Below, in pieces: positions 12,301-22,609 of a DNA stretch of 64,000 bases. A program made the translations under genes and the position numbers. Location of the stretch: contig NC_086374.1 in assembly GCF_036588685.1 (NCBI RefSeq), positions 67,330,457 through 67,394,456 of the forward strand, in the 5' to 3' direction. Below the pieces are notes generated by a model. That model was not told the DNA's origin, ran no database searches, and worked only from the letters and a program-made list of their open reading frames with translations. The DNA is from Mytilus trossulus (lineage: Eukaryota; Mollusca; Bivalvia; Mytilida; Mytilidae). Each line of letters begins with the position of its first letter. The stretch's first letter is position 1.

Positions 12301-14935
12301 TATGATATGATGTATAAGAACTCAATACGTAAGGAGCTCTGTGACCAAAAGGGATAAAAAAAAAAATACAAAATTCATCTGTTCAATTTTGCCTTAGGAA
12401 GTTGACATCTAATTTTCTTCAAAATTTCAATTTTAAGCAATGGAGAATTTAGGTTTTCCAAAACTTATTCCTCGCAGATTGTCAGATTAAAAATGGGAAG
12501 CACAGTATTCCAAAAACTGCAGTCAAATATAGAAAAAATTAAGAGTGGTGTTACTAGTATTTAGACTCGATAAGGAATATAATAAATAACTAGAATACAC
12601 CCGTGATTTCGCGTGTCCGTGACTGAATTAAAGTATATAACTATGCGTAAGCCTTATAAAAGTAGTGGTATTGTCATCTCCTAAAGTCATGCCGATTATA
12701 AGATGCACAATTTGCTCACAGCTTTCAAAATCTTCCTGTTTGAACCTGTCGACCTAGACCTCATCAGTTATTGGTCATATTATTTTTTTTGGAAAACAAA
12801 AGGGCCTGAAAAGAAATATTTTTTTATCAACAGCATTGTCCTACGTTTTAGTATTCGTATTGTCATCTTAGAAAGTCATAATGATTAAAATACTACAATA
12901 GGGAACAATGTGAGAATGATTGAATTTAGTAGTGTCAACCCTGTGGTTATGGCCCGTGTATATAGCAAAATCCTTAATACACCGTATGGTTGTGCGCCCG
13001 TCAGATGCGGAACGTACAGATAAGGTAATAGGGAAAACGGTAGTATTACATTTTCCCAGCATTAGGTTGGCCTTTTGGGTACTCAAGACAGGTGAAGGAA
13101 GTCAACTGCGCTGTGATTGGATGTAAGGGTACAATATATTTTTTATTTATCTATGAATAACTGCAGTTTGTATATTTACAATATAAATTTTAAAACCTAT
13201 TAAAATATTTTCTAGAGAATTATTCGAAAAGGCTTCCAAAATTTCATAAATTTGGTGCAAAATGACGGTGGGCATGGATAACATAAACCAGCTCCGTTGC
13301 AAATTGGTCATGATACTATTTGGCTTCAATTTTTAGAATACAGTAATAAAGTACAAACACCACACATAACTGTTTTATCCAAGTTTTTATTATAAAAACT
13401 GGTAAATTTAGAAAATGTTAGTATTGTCGCCTATGGCAGAATAAATAGTACCGTTTTCCCTATAGATTACAGGTGAATATACTATTGGTGTCGGTATCGG
13501 ATTCGACCCGGAACTTGTTAGTTATAGGCATTATTAATTATGTGGACAACAAAAGGGACTGGAGTGGTGTAATTTTTTATCAACACTATTGTCCTATATT
13601 AGGTATATATTCAGTTGAATTCCTTGATTTGTCGTTTTTATCTGATGACGGCTGACAAATTGGACCTCGTTATTTTAGTATTATAGATGTTATCTTTGGA
13701 CTACAGTTAAAGCATTACAAGCTTCGCGAATATGAATTCGTGGATCTCGGGTAACCACAAAATCCATGGAAATTGATATGCAAAGAACGATACTTAATAC
13801 ACAGTACACAGTTTATATCTTCTGATTGCAGAGGCTCTTCAATTTCACTGGTTCGGATGACATTACAGAGGATATTTAATTGACCTATTAAGTAGTGATT
13901 GTAATATTGTTTTAAACCAATCAACACGTTGTCTAGCATTACCTTCAAGAAATCAAAAATAACAAAAGTGTGAGTACCAAATCCAAAAGAGATTGTATAA
14001 AAACCAAACACCTGGTGTTAAAGAACGTAGACATTCAGAAATTGCAACATTAGTTCAACTACAGTGGGAGTAATTTAATTGTAAGTATACATGAAATAAT
14101 TCAATTTACCAGTACTCACTTGATTGACAGATTACTACATGAAACAAAGTCGTTCTGTAATAATATATTTGTAAAATCTAATATATGAAATATGATGAGT
14201 CTTCCTGGTTGGTCACATAAGGTATTTAAGGAAGTTTAAGAAAGTTGTTTTTGTATACCACTTACAAACCAATAAAAGATAGTTCACTGACTGGATGAAA
14301 ATTAATAACGCCTAACATATTAAATTTAGTCATCAATTTTCCACAACCTGATACACATTTTCGAAATATTTTGAATGAAAAAACACACACCTGATTAGTG
14401 TTATCATCTTTATATCTAAAACATATTTAACGGTTATATCTTGCTTTATTAAAAATCATCAAATCAGTAGGAAACGTAGGTAAATGTACTTTTAAACACC
14501 TATTGTTTTCTTTATCTATTTTTTTTGGATTTTAATTATATTTCGAAAATTAATGTAGAATTATTCTCAATTAAGAAACGGATGCTAATGAACAACAAAA
14601 CATTTCTAGTGAGATCGAAATAATACAAATGATCTACTATAAGAATAAATTATCTTAGATGTATTTGACAAACCTGTCAGAAAATACTAACCCGCTTCGT
14701 ATTTAATTTGGCCTTTTTAACAATTTTTATTTGAACATCACTGATGAAATTTTAGTAGATAAAACTCACGTTTAACGTCAGGATTTAAAGCATGGTTTCT
14801 ATGACCAGTTAATGTGCGTACTTTTTTGCGATTTTAAAATAAAAAATATACGCTTCAATCAAAAGTTACTTCAAAAGCGTTTTACGAAGAATCGCGGCAC
14901 TAAAATAAGAGTAAATGGATCCAAACATATATGAA
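12300..14935. other. intergenic DNA; no gene seen
   Basis: There are short open frames on both strands, none with splice support or recognisable motifs. A fragment at about 13735-13760 resembles the ends of the small inverted-repeat elements at 49.4 and 60.1 kb. Confidence 0.35.
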
Positions 14936-14969
14936 CACTAGTGAAATACTTCTGCTTCTTAGAAACCTT

Positions 14970-15920
14970 CACATATTGGTGGATCTTTACTGTTTTCTTA
15001 CATACTTTTAACCCTGTATGCTAACATTGCCTATGTAAATTTTAAAATTGTTTAAAGTGCGAGGTTTGGCATGCCACAAAACCAGGTTCAACCCACCATT
15101 TTCTCCTTTTAAAATGTCCTGTACCAAGTCAAGAAAATGGCCATTGTTATATTATTGTTCGTTTCTGTGTGTGTTACATTTTAACATTGCGTCGTTTGGT
15201 TTCTCTTATTTTTTAGTGTAAATTCACATTGCGATAAGACGTGTCACCGTACTTGTCTATCCTAAATTCATGTATTTGGATTTGATATTATATTTGTTAT
15301 TCTCGTGGGATTTTGTCTGATGCTCGGTCCGTTTCTGTGTGTGTTACATTTCAGTGTTGTGTCGTTGTTTTCCTCTTATATCTAATGCGTTTCCCTCGGT
15401 TTTAGTTTGTTACCCCGATTTTGTTTTTTGTCCATGGATTTACGAGTTTTGAACAGCGGTATACTACTGTTGCCTTTATTTGTATACACATTGAACGACA
15501 TTGAATTGACATGTGACGTATAAAATTTTCTGACGTCAGACACTCAAATCAATGAATGTGTTCTTAGATAGGAGATGTTTTAGTGTTCTGTTAAAATGTT
15601 CTTTTCAAAATTGTTATACGATGATGACTGATGTACCCATATTTTGACTATTTTATTTATTGTGTCTGTTTATCTAACGCATCAATTTAAATATAACGGA
15701 ATTTGATGAGACTGTCATTCAAGTGAGAGGGTTAGCGCTATAGAACCAGGTTTAATCCACCATTTTCTACATTTGAAAATGCCTGTACAAAGTCAGGAAT
15801 ATGACAGTTCTTGTCTATTCGTTTTAAGTGCGTTTTGTTATTTGAATTTGCCATGTGATTATGGACTTTCCGAATTGATTTTCCTCTAAGTTCAGTATTT
15901 TTGTGATTTTACTTTTTTCA
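14970..15920 (+). repeat. family A repeat, copy 3, interrupted by family B
   Basis: Sequence on either side of 15055-15484 is collinear with 11780-12300. The left flank ends in ATTGTTTA and the right flank resumes with TACACATTGAACGAC, which are adjacent in the 11.8 kb copy. Confidence 0.6.
15055..15484 (+). mobile_element. family B repeat unit inserted in a family A copy
   Basis: About 430 bp, absent from the otherwise collinear 11.7-12.3 kb copy. It runs from a GCGAGGTTTGGC block through two GTTTCTGTGTGTGTTACATT blocks to AACAGCGGTATACTACTGTT. Its 5' part is distantly related to family A itself. No coding capacity was seen. Confidence 0.5.
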
Positions 15921-16730
15921 AAACTATAGAGTATTCCCAAGGGAACAGTAATTCGACTTACTTACTATTTTTCATGCAAATATCGTACGATTTGTAGTGC
16001 GGAAATGACAATTTATTTGCCTAATCTAATATTCAGTGGCATTCCAAGAATTTCTCATCTTCGTCGTTCAAAGCAGAATTTGTATTCTTCATATACATTT
16101 GATTGGCTTAAATACGTAGCAATATTTGCATTGGACGATGATAAACAACATTCAAACAATCAATCCGTTTCTCAGCTCTAAAGAAGTATGCCACTTTTGT
16201 ATCAGTTCAGTAATGTTTGATAGTAATACGAATGAACATGACGTCCCTGTCGATACAAATAGTCTCATTCAGTTCAAATTCAACTGAGAATTTTTAAACA
16301 CAATTTATTGACAGTATAGAAACTATATTAAACATGTTCTCAAACTATATTTCGTAATTTTAAAAACAAAGAATTAGTATAAATATTAAGACCTGTATAT
16401 AAATATAGCTATATATCCTCAAAAAGCTACGAGCAAGTCAACTACCAATATCCGACTCCTAAAAATAGATGTACAGTCACGACCAACTGTGAACAACATA
16501 TTGTCCAGTAATATGCCAATTTCAAAATCACACGTTTTTACCAAATTTATTTTAGGAACAATGTCCAGTAACAGAAATTAAAGTTACATATACCAATAAA
16601 ACAATTATAAACTGACATTCCTTCATAATCACCTTATTCATTACAAAGTAAAGCTCAAATTGCATAAAAGAACCTTACTCAAAGCACCAAAATCACTGAT
16701 TATTAAATGGTTACATCAAACAGTACATCG
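15920..16730. other. intergenic DNA downstream of the intact otopetrin-like gene
   Basis: Nothing recognised apart from possible 3'UTR sequence next to 16773. Confidence 0.35.
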
Positions 16731-16734
16731 TTAA

Positions 16735-16740
16735 TTTATT
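16735..16740 (-). promoter_or_regulatory. candidate polyadenylation signal for the intact otopetrin-like gene
   Basis: AATAAA on the minus strand lies about 35 bases past the stop codon. Such hexamers are frequent by chance in this AT-rich DNA, so the call rests on position only. Confidence 0.3.
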
Positions 16741-16772
16741 TTGATAACATATTATTTTAAAAGTTACCAATA

Positions 16773-18476
16773 CTACAGTATGACGTTTTCCATACATTCT
16801 TCGTCATACGGAATTTGGCGGAAAATACTAAAAAAAGATATAAAGGATTTAAACCTGAAGAAAACTAGAAAAGGGAACAGAAAATGGGATACAAGTTTTT
16901 GTGTGGTAGCTCTATACACGTTTTCTAATATTTGTTTATCATATGTAGTAGTTGATTCAAAAATACTGTCATCAATCCAGTAGCACAGGTTTATAACAGA
17001 TAGTAAAAGATAAACATAATCCCCTGAACTTCGACGGCATTTTGAATAACTATTGAATTGTAGAATACATATAACTTGAAGGTATAGCTCTATCAATACT
17101 AAGATCTTCTGACTCATTAACAAATATGACTTTCCTTCGTATAAGCACGAAAAAACTACCAGTGAAAAATATCCAACTGAACCTAAAAAACTAGCAATAA
17201 TAATTTTGTGATGAAAATGGAGATATTGTTTTATCATTATTGCCCTAAGGGATGAAGAGTTAGAAAACAAATAAAAACTTATAATCAATAATGTTATCAC
17301 GAGTAAACTCAAAAAGATATCGTAGGCTACATCAGTAATTTCCATTGTTGACATTGTTGTAATTGTCACATTTTCTCGCTCAGCGTTCGTCACTCTTTCT
17401 GATAAGGTAATAGAACCGAAAATATAACACGGAACGACTATTGCAACTCCAAAAGCTATACATGCAACTGATTTAGAATTAAGCAAACGGCCTAAGGGTT
17501 GCCGTTCACGTAAACTTCTGATTTCAATAGAAGCTTCCATCGAGGCGGTAACTGGTAATAAATGGTTCAAAGAAGAAAGTAATGGAGTATTTTCATTTCC
17601 ATGGCGTGTTGTGGGGTTGCTAGAAGGTAATGCATGTCCAAGATTTTGATTTGTTGGCCAAAGTTCAGCAATTAAAATCATTGAAAGTAAAAAGTATTCC
17701 ATTTGTAGTGGATGTGCGAACGGTTTGATCATCTCATAAATAATATTTGGGTAACAGCTCTTACTTGAAGCACAATTCCTGCTTTTGCCTGCTGAGTTTT
17801 GGTAAATTTCAGCAAAATAATGAGCCCATTGCGAAATATTTGCTAATACTATTAACAATAAACTGTAGTAAATCTTCCACGAGCATTTAAAGGAACAACG
17901 AATACAAAACTGTAAAAACCACGATTGAATTATATAAAAAATAATTTCAAAGGAATGAAAGATAACTTTCGCTACTTCATAACTAGTGTCATAAGTTGAG
18001 TTTTTGTCTAAGCAACCCTCCTTCTTGCGCTCCTCAAATTTTTTCTCTTCACAGCGAACCGTACTAATAATTTTTGCCAACGTAAACAAAGTACTTCCAA
18101 TTGCAAAAATCCAAAGAAATAAAAATTTCACTTTGAAGTTTGTGTTTCTATTTCCAGCTGTTGTCAAAATGTCAGAATGCCTAAGTTGATAATTTATCAA
18201 ATGAGCAATGCAAACAACTATTGCTAAGAAAATAACAACACAAAGGTAAGAATATATTGAGAAATACGTCATCATTTCGGTCTTTTCTGAATCAACCAAC
18301 TGAACTCCAAACATAGAAAGAACGGTAATCACTAGAACACTAGAAAGTAGTATAAGTCCGCTGATACTGCCATCATGAGATCGAACATTATCAGTACTGT
18401 GATGTTTTGTCGACGCTTCTCCGGCAGTAAGGGGTAAAACTACCGCTGCATTGAAAAACTTTGCCAGGGATTCCAT
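16773..18476 (-). CDS. otopetrin-like 12-segment membrane protein (putative proton channel)
   Basis: A 567-codon uninterrupted frame. Hydrophobic segments lie at about residues 40-61, 70-94, 116-137, 170-192, 202-224, 258-273, 335-358, 385-404, 422-446, 456-475, 485-503 and 526-550: twelve, arranged 6+6 as in otopetrins. Family-like features are MEYFLL-AELWP at segment 6 (compare the EYSL region of otopetrins), NLCYWIDDSIFE at segment 11 (compare N-x3-W-x2-DSF) and FPFLVFFRFKS in segment 12 (compare P-x4-FFR-x-HS). A hydrophilic loop of about 60 residues separates the halves. Otopetrins conduct protons across membranes, but this is a divergent member and transport is inferred. It starts at the first ATG after a splice acceptor (CAG ends at 18479), so at least one upstream exon, probably 5'UTR, is expected. 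It is the only intact copy of the local tandem cluster. Confidence 0.68.
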   Translation of the reverse strand: MESLAKFFNAAVVLPLTAGEASTKHHSTDNVRSHDGSISGLILLSSVLVITVLSMFGVQLVDSEKTEMMTYFSIYSYLCVVIFLAIVVCIAHLINYQLRHSDILTTAGNRNTNFKVKFLFLWIFAIGSTLFTLAKIISTVRCEEKKFEERKKEGCLDKNSTYDTSYEVAKVIFHSFEIIFYIIQSWFLQFCIRCSFKCSWKIYYSLLLIVLANISQWAHYFAEIYQNSAGKSRNCASSKSCYPNIIYEMIKPFAHPLQMEYFLLSMILIAELWPTNQNLGHALPSSNPTTRHGNENTPLLSSLNHLLPVTASMEASIEIRSLRERQPLGRLLNSKSVACIAFGVAIVVPCYIFGSITLSERVTNAERENVTITTMSTMEITDVAYDIFLSLLVITLLIISFYLFSNSSSLRAIMIKQYLHFHHKIIIASFLGSVGYFSLVVFSCLYEGKSYLLMSQKILVLIELYLQVICILQFNSYSKCRRSSGDYVYLLLSVINLCYWIDDSIFESTTTYDKQILENVYRATTQKLVSHFLFPFLVFFRFKSFISFFSIFRQIPYDEECMENVIL

Positions 18477-18500
18477 TGCTGAAATTAAGATAAAATATTT
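18477..18500 (-). other. 3' splice site before the intact otopetrin-like exon
   Basis: Read on the minus strand, a T-rich tract ends in TTTCAG, followed by CA and then the ATG. The same arrangement (pyrimidines, CAG, CA, ATGGAA) occurs before the copies at 10746 and 547. Conservation in all three, while the intron sequence further upstream differs, supports a real acceptor. The upstream exon could not be located. Confidence 0.6.
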
Positions 18501-19115
18501 TTCATTATCAGAGTATCTAAGTTAACTTGTAATTGAAAGATAACTTCTTTGTGCATAAAATGAAAGGTAAAATATATGGCATATGTTGAAAGAGACTCAT
18601 TTGTAAATAAACTCGTCATAGATACCAGGATTAAATTATGTATGTACGCCAGATACAATTTGAAGGTCTTTCAATACTCAAATTAACATTTGGTAGAATT
18701 TGTGTTAATGAATAAAAAAGTTATTGTTGTTATTTTGCTGTTGCCATGTTTTTAGCATAGAATAAAATTAAGCATGGTAATGGGCAAATAGCCTGTGTAC
18801 GTTTTCTATCGGTTTTTTTTTAAATTCTAGTTCATTTATATGTTTTGACGTTTTGTTGTTTAGGGGCCAAACATATATATGAATTAAAATTTAAACAAAA
18901 CACACAAGGCTAACGAAGGGGTCTGTGTATATTTGCGTCCATTTCATTTTCATTAAAAATAAATAAGAGATTGTTTTCATTTTACGTTTTTGATTTCTCT
19001 AAAACCAAAATTAAAATCAAAAAAGTTTCCGTTTTTCGTTTTTGGTTTCAATTAAGACGAATTTTGTACTTAATTTTAATTATTTCTCATTTTAAAATGT
19101 ACAATGTTTTCCTTT
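18500..19115. other. region 5' of the intact otopetrin-like exon; no gene seen
   Basis: This is intron or upstream sequence of the minus-strand gene. A short piece at 18610-18660 (ATACCAGGATTAAATTATG, ACGCCAGA) belongs to the dispersed repeat also found near 2.2 kb. Confidence 0.35.
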
Positions 19116-19385
19116 CTTGTTTCACAGGCGTTAATAGTAAATATTGCCAATGTAAAAAGGCTAGGACTCATCCTCACTTGGGACAGGTGTGAAAATGCAG
19201 CGGGATTAAACAATTCTTATGAAATCTCACACTTACCCCTTTGCTTCTAAGCAACGTAGAATGAACAAACACACAGCAATATAAACAGTCAAACTCAGTC
19301 CAAAAGAAGTCCGAGTCGAATTGACAGAAAAGATAACAAAAGAATCTAAGCAAAATGACAGTGATACATAAACAAACAAAGAACT
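19115..19385 (+). repeat. family D/C-type repeat tail
   Basis: It contains the tail words GACTCATCCTCACTTGGGACAGG-TG, AAAATGCAGCGGGATTAAAC and the downstream ACAAACAAAGAAC stretch, as in the copies at 23.6 and 35.7 kb. Confidence 0.45.
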
Positions 19386-19386
19386 G

Positions 19387-20990
19387 TAACCAACTGTGGT
19401 GTGGTCACGTTTCTCCAACATTTAGTAATTAGACTAAAATAACATTAGGGATTATGGGGTCCTCTTAAGGACTGGATCTTGATATCTACCTGTAATTCAC
19501 CTGTTCTTAACCAAAATTTTGTTAAAAAGGTATATATTTTTTGAAGACACATATATTTTTTAATAGTCTCCCAAAATTGTAAAAGTCGATATAATCTTAC
19601 GCAGTGATGTAATTTTTTTATTTTATAAAAAAAAAAAGAGATGTGCATGGTACGATAGACAATAAGACAACTCTCTACAAGAGACCAAATGACATTGAAG
19701 TTACAATTATACATAAAAAAAAGAAGATGTGGTATGATTGTCAATGAAAAAACTATTCACAAGAGACCAACTGATACAGATATTAACAAAGAGAGGTCAC
19801 CGTACGGCCTTCAACGCTGAGCAAAGTTATAACGCATAGTCAGCTATAAAAGGACCCGAGAAGCTTGAGACAAATGTTTAACAACTCAAACGAGAAAACT
19901 AACGGCCTAATTTATGTACAATATAATGAACGAAAAACGAATATATTACACAGGCTCCAACAATCCCCCTTATCTTGAGACATTGGTGCAACAGAACAAT
20001 AAAAGAACTGTACAAAAACATAAATAAGCAACAAATAATCTTAGACTAAATTATCAATCACTACACATCCAGTATAATACCGTACGGCCGAAAGCAATTT
20101 TTTTGCTTTTTTTATATATAAGTTTGTCTATTTTTCATAGTAATGTATTATAGATTACAATGTTTCGATATTGAATAAAAATTAACATTTTGTATTTTGA
20201 GAGCTATTACGAATTTATATATCTTGAGTCATTAAGCCAGTTCCCACAGTTAAACACTATATAGATCACGACGCGACGTGATGTACCCAATTTATACCAG
20301 CTCTGTTTTCGTGGAAAAAGTGGACAGATATTCGACTGACTCTTTCATCTTTTAAGACAGCATACCATGAAAACTGGCTTCGACTCTTGTGATATACAGA
20401 CAGAACGACTAAGTAGATATGGTTCTTCGCACTAGAAGACAATAGCTTTCGATGACTTTTTACATAAATAAAACTTGGCTGTTCTGTTTTGCATTGGTTT
20501 AGATCTTAACATTTACATGTAACAAAAATACAAAAATATATCAAGTAATAGAATAAATTACTAAAATGAGGTACAGTCAGTGAACATTTCGATTTTTCAT
20601 GTTACTTTTAATAAAAAAAAATCTTTTAAAAATAATAATTTCGAGATTATTTCTTAATATTTTTTTATGAAATTTTCAGTTTGATAAAGAATTCACTTGT
20701 CTATTTAATGATTTTTTTAGTTGAATAACCTTTTTAATTTTGTAAATCAAATACGGATGAAAATAATTAAGTAACAGTTTCGGGTTATACTCGACCAAAA
20801 ATATATGGGGTTTTTTTATAGAATTTTTTTTTAACAATACCCTTTTTACAATATTTTAGTTAAGACCTGATAAAGGTGAATTACAGGTAATTATCACGAT
20901 GCCAGTCCTTATGAGGACCCCCTAATCCCTAATGTTGTTTTAGTCTAATTATCAAATGTTGGAGAAACGTGACTAAACCAGAACTGTTAG
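19387..20990. mobile_element. long-inverted-repeat (fold-back) element, about 1.6 kb
   Basis: The arm 19405-19535 is the near reverse complement of 20842-20972. Shared words include TCACGTTTCTCCAACATTT, AATTAGACTAAAA, ACATTAGGGATTA, GGGGTCCTC, AAGGACTGG and CCTGTAATTCACCT. Similarity decays further outward to about 19387 and 20990. No target duplication or transposase was identified. A family C copy (19632-20097) sits inside the left half. Confidence 0.7.
19632..20097 (+). repeat. family C interspersed repeat, copy 1
   Basis: The order is: GAGATGTG-ATGGTACGATAGAC, AAGAGACCAAATGACATTGA, GAGGTCACCGTACGGCCTTC, GCATAGTCAGCTATAAAAGG, AACGAGAAAACTAACGGCCT, ATGAACGAAAAACGAATAT. The same order recurs at 21.5, 23.3 and, inverted, 31.7 kb. 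No open frame is shared between copies. Confidence 0.65.
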
Positions 20991-20994
20991 GGGT

Positions 20995-21475
20995 TAAGTG
21001 TCATACAATCATGAAATATATTAGAAGTACATAACCCGTATCATGCCAACAACTGGTTTAAGAATATATGTGATTATTTCAGATGCAAAGACCATATGAG
21101 TGAATCAATAATAATACCAAAATATGCCATCTTTAATGACCAGGCAACAGCATCGCAACTTTATCCCTTTAGAAAAGGTTTGTTAAATATGGCCGGAAAA
21201 CTGCACAAAAGCGACCTCTTTTTTTATTCTCATCAAATATGCGAATTTGGAATTGCCTTCTTCATCATTAAACTTTGTTGTTTTTATGCAGTATAGTTTA
21301 ATATATTATGGTGGAAAAATGATCAAATATGAAAAAGTTCTCATAAGCATTGGCCAAATGTGGGCCAAATACGAACCGTAATGTTTTTCTTCTTTAAAGA
21401 TTGACATTGTCTTGTGTATTGTGTTGTACCATCGTGTATTTTAGTGATCATGTCATCAATGGACTCCTTAATTAT
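20995..21475. other. intergenic DNA; no gene seen
   Basis: One 66-codon frame at 21096 has no splice support and no recognisable motif. Confidence 0.3.
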
Positions 21476-21485
21476 ATATATAAAA

Positions 21486-22420
21486 AAAAAAGTGGCATGA
21501 CTGTCAATGAGACACCTCTCCACAAAAGATCAAAATGACACAGAAATTAAAACTATAGGTCACCGTACGGTCTTCAACAACAATTAGCAAAGCCCATACC
21601 GCATAGTCAGTTATACAAGGCCCCGAAATGATTGATTGATTGATTGTTGGTTGCTTAACGTCCAGTCGCAAATATTTCATGCATATTCAGGACGAGAACA
21701 AGTTTATAATAAAAACAATAGGTAGGTTGATACGATAAAGGCCATCTGGGATGATGGTCGGGGAAATTTAGACTTCCACTGGAAAATTAGGGTATCTTGG
21801 ATAGGGACAGAAATTTTGCCTTGCAACAGACCACCTACGGACCCCTCAAAAGAGTTGTTGAAAGGGTTCTTAACGTGCAAACAGCATAGCACTCTCTTTG
21901 CACGAGGCATCGGATTTAACGTCCCCTTCTGACCGGACGTGACTGCGAACGTGATACAGCCCGCACAGCCAAACGGACGCCCCACTTCGGCAAGCGTTTT
22001 ATACTGCCGGTCGGGAGAAGACCAAGTGACCATATTTCTATACCCCAGTCACCCTTTCCCCGAAATGACAATGTTAAACAATTCAAACGAGAAAACTGAC
22101 GGCCTAATGTATGTACAAAAAATGAACGAAAAATAAATATGTATCGCATAAAAAACGACAACCACTGAATAACAGGCTTCTGATTTAGGAAATGCAAATA
22201 CATACAGAATGTCGTGGGGTTAAACATGTGGTCCGAACCCTCCACTAACCTGGGACAATGGTAAAACTCAGTTGAAAAGGCTATAACGCATCAGACAGAT
22301 AAAAAGTACCACAAATACAAGTAGACGTGTATGTGTACACCCCAACAACAAAGAGATGCTAGGAACAGATCTCAGAGTACTCGCAGTTACTGAGAGCTAG
22401 TTCAAAGCCACTAAAAACTA
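21486..22420 (+). repeat. family C interspersed repeat, copy 2, split by a retroposon
   Basis: The two halves (21486-21631 and 22058-22420) join exactly within the family C consensus around GGCCCCGAAATGACAATG. The 3' half continues to AGGAACAGATCTCAGAGTAC and CTAGTTCAAAGCCAC, as in the inverted copy at 31.7 kb. Confidence 0.7.
21632..22057 (-). mobile_element. 426-bp SINE-like retroposon with 11-bp target duplication
   Basis: It is flanked by CCCCGAAATGA at 21621-21631 and 22058-22068. Read on the minus strand it starts GGGTGACTGGGGTAT and ends in ATGCATGAAATATTTGCGAC, TGGACGTTAAGCAACCAACA and a short ATCA tandem tail. The 3' end recurs, truncated and in plus orientation, at 43.4, 45.5, 52.15 and 52.26 kb. 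An open frame of 109 codons on its minus strand has no family features and is probably fortuitous. A clear tRNA-type box pair was not found, so a short LINE 3' end is the alternative. Confidence 0.72.
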
Positions 22421-22609
22421 ATAAAAAAATTCATGCATTTAAGACTATATTTAATTATTAAGGTGTTCGAATCTTTATATCTTTCAGTTTTGGAAATTGA
22501 GCTTGTTAAATTATCTCCTCTTTTACCCTTAAACACGTCTTTGAAATTCATTGACGTATAGCTATGCATCTCCCCTTCAAAATAATTAAATATCCCAATT
22601 AGAGCTCAA

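Noticed and set aside
12868-13126. Overlapping open frames on both strands near 13 kb
   Set aside because: There is no splice support and no recognisable domain. The frames mirror each other because the local sequence happens to lack stops.
16741-16983. Plus-strand 80-codon open frame
   Set aside because: It overlaps the 3' end of the intact otopetrin-like gene on the opposite strand and has no features of its own.
21704-22245. Two overlapping 109-codon minus-strand frames
   Set aside because: One is inside the 426-bp retroposon; the other spans its junction with family C. Neither has motifs or splice support.
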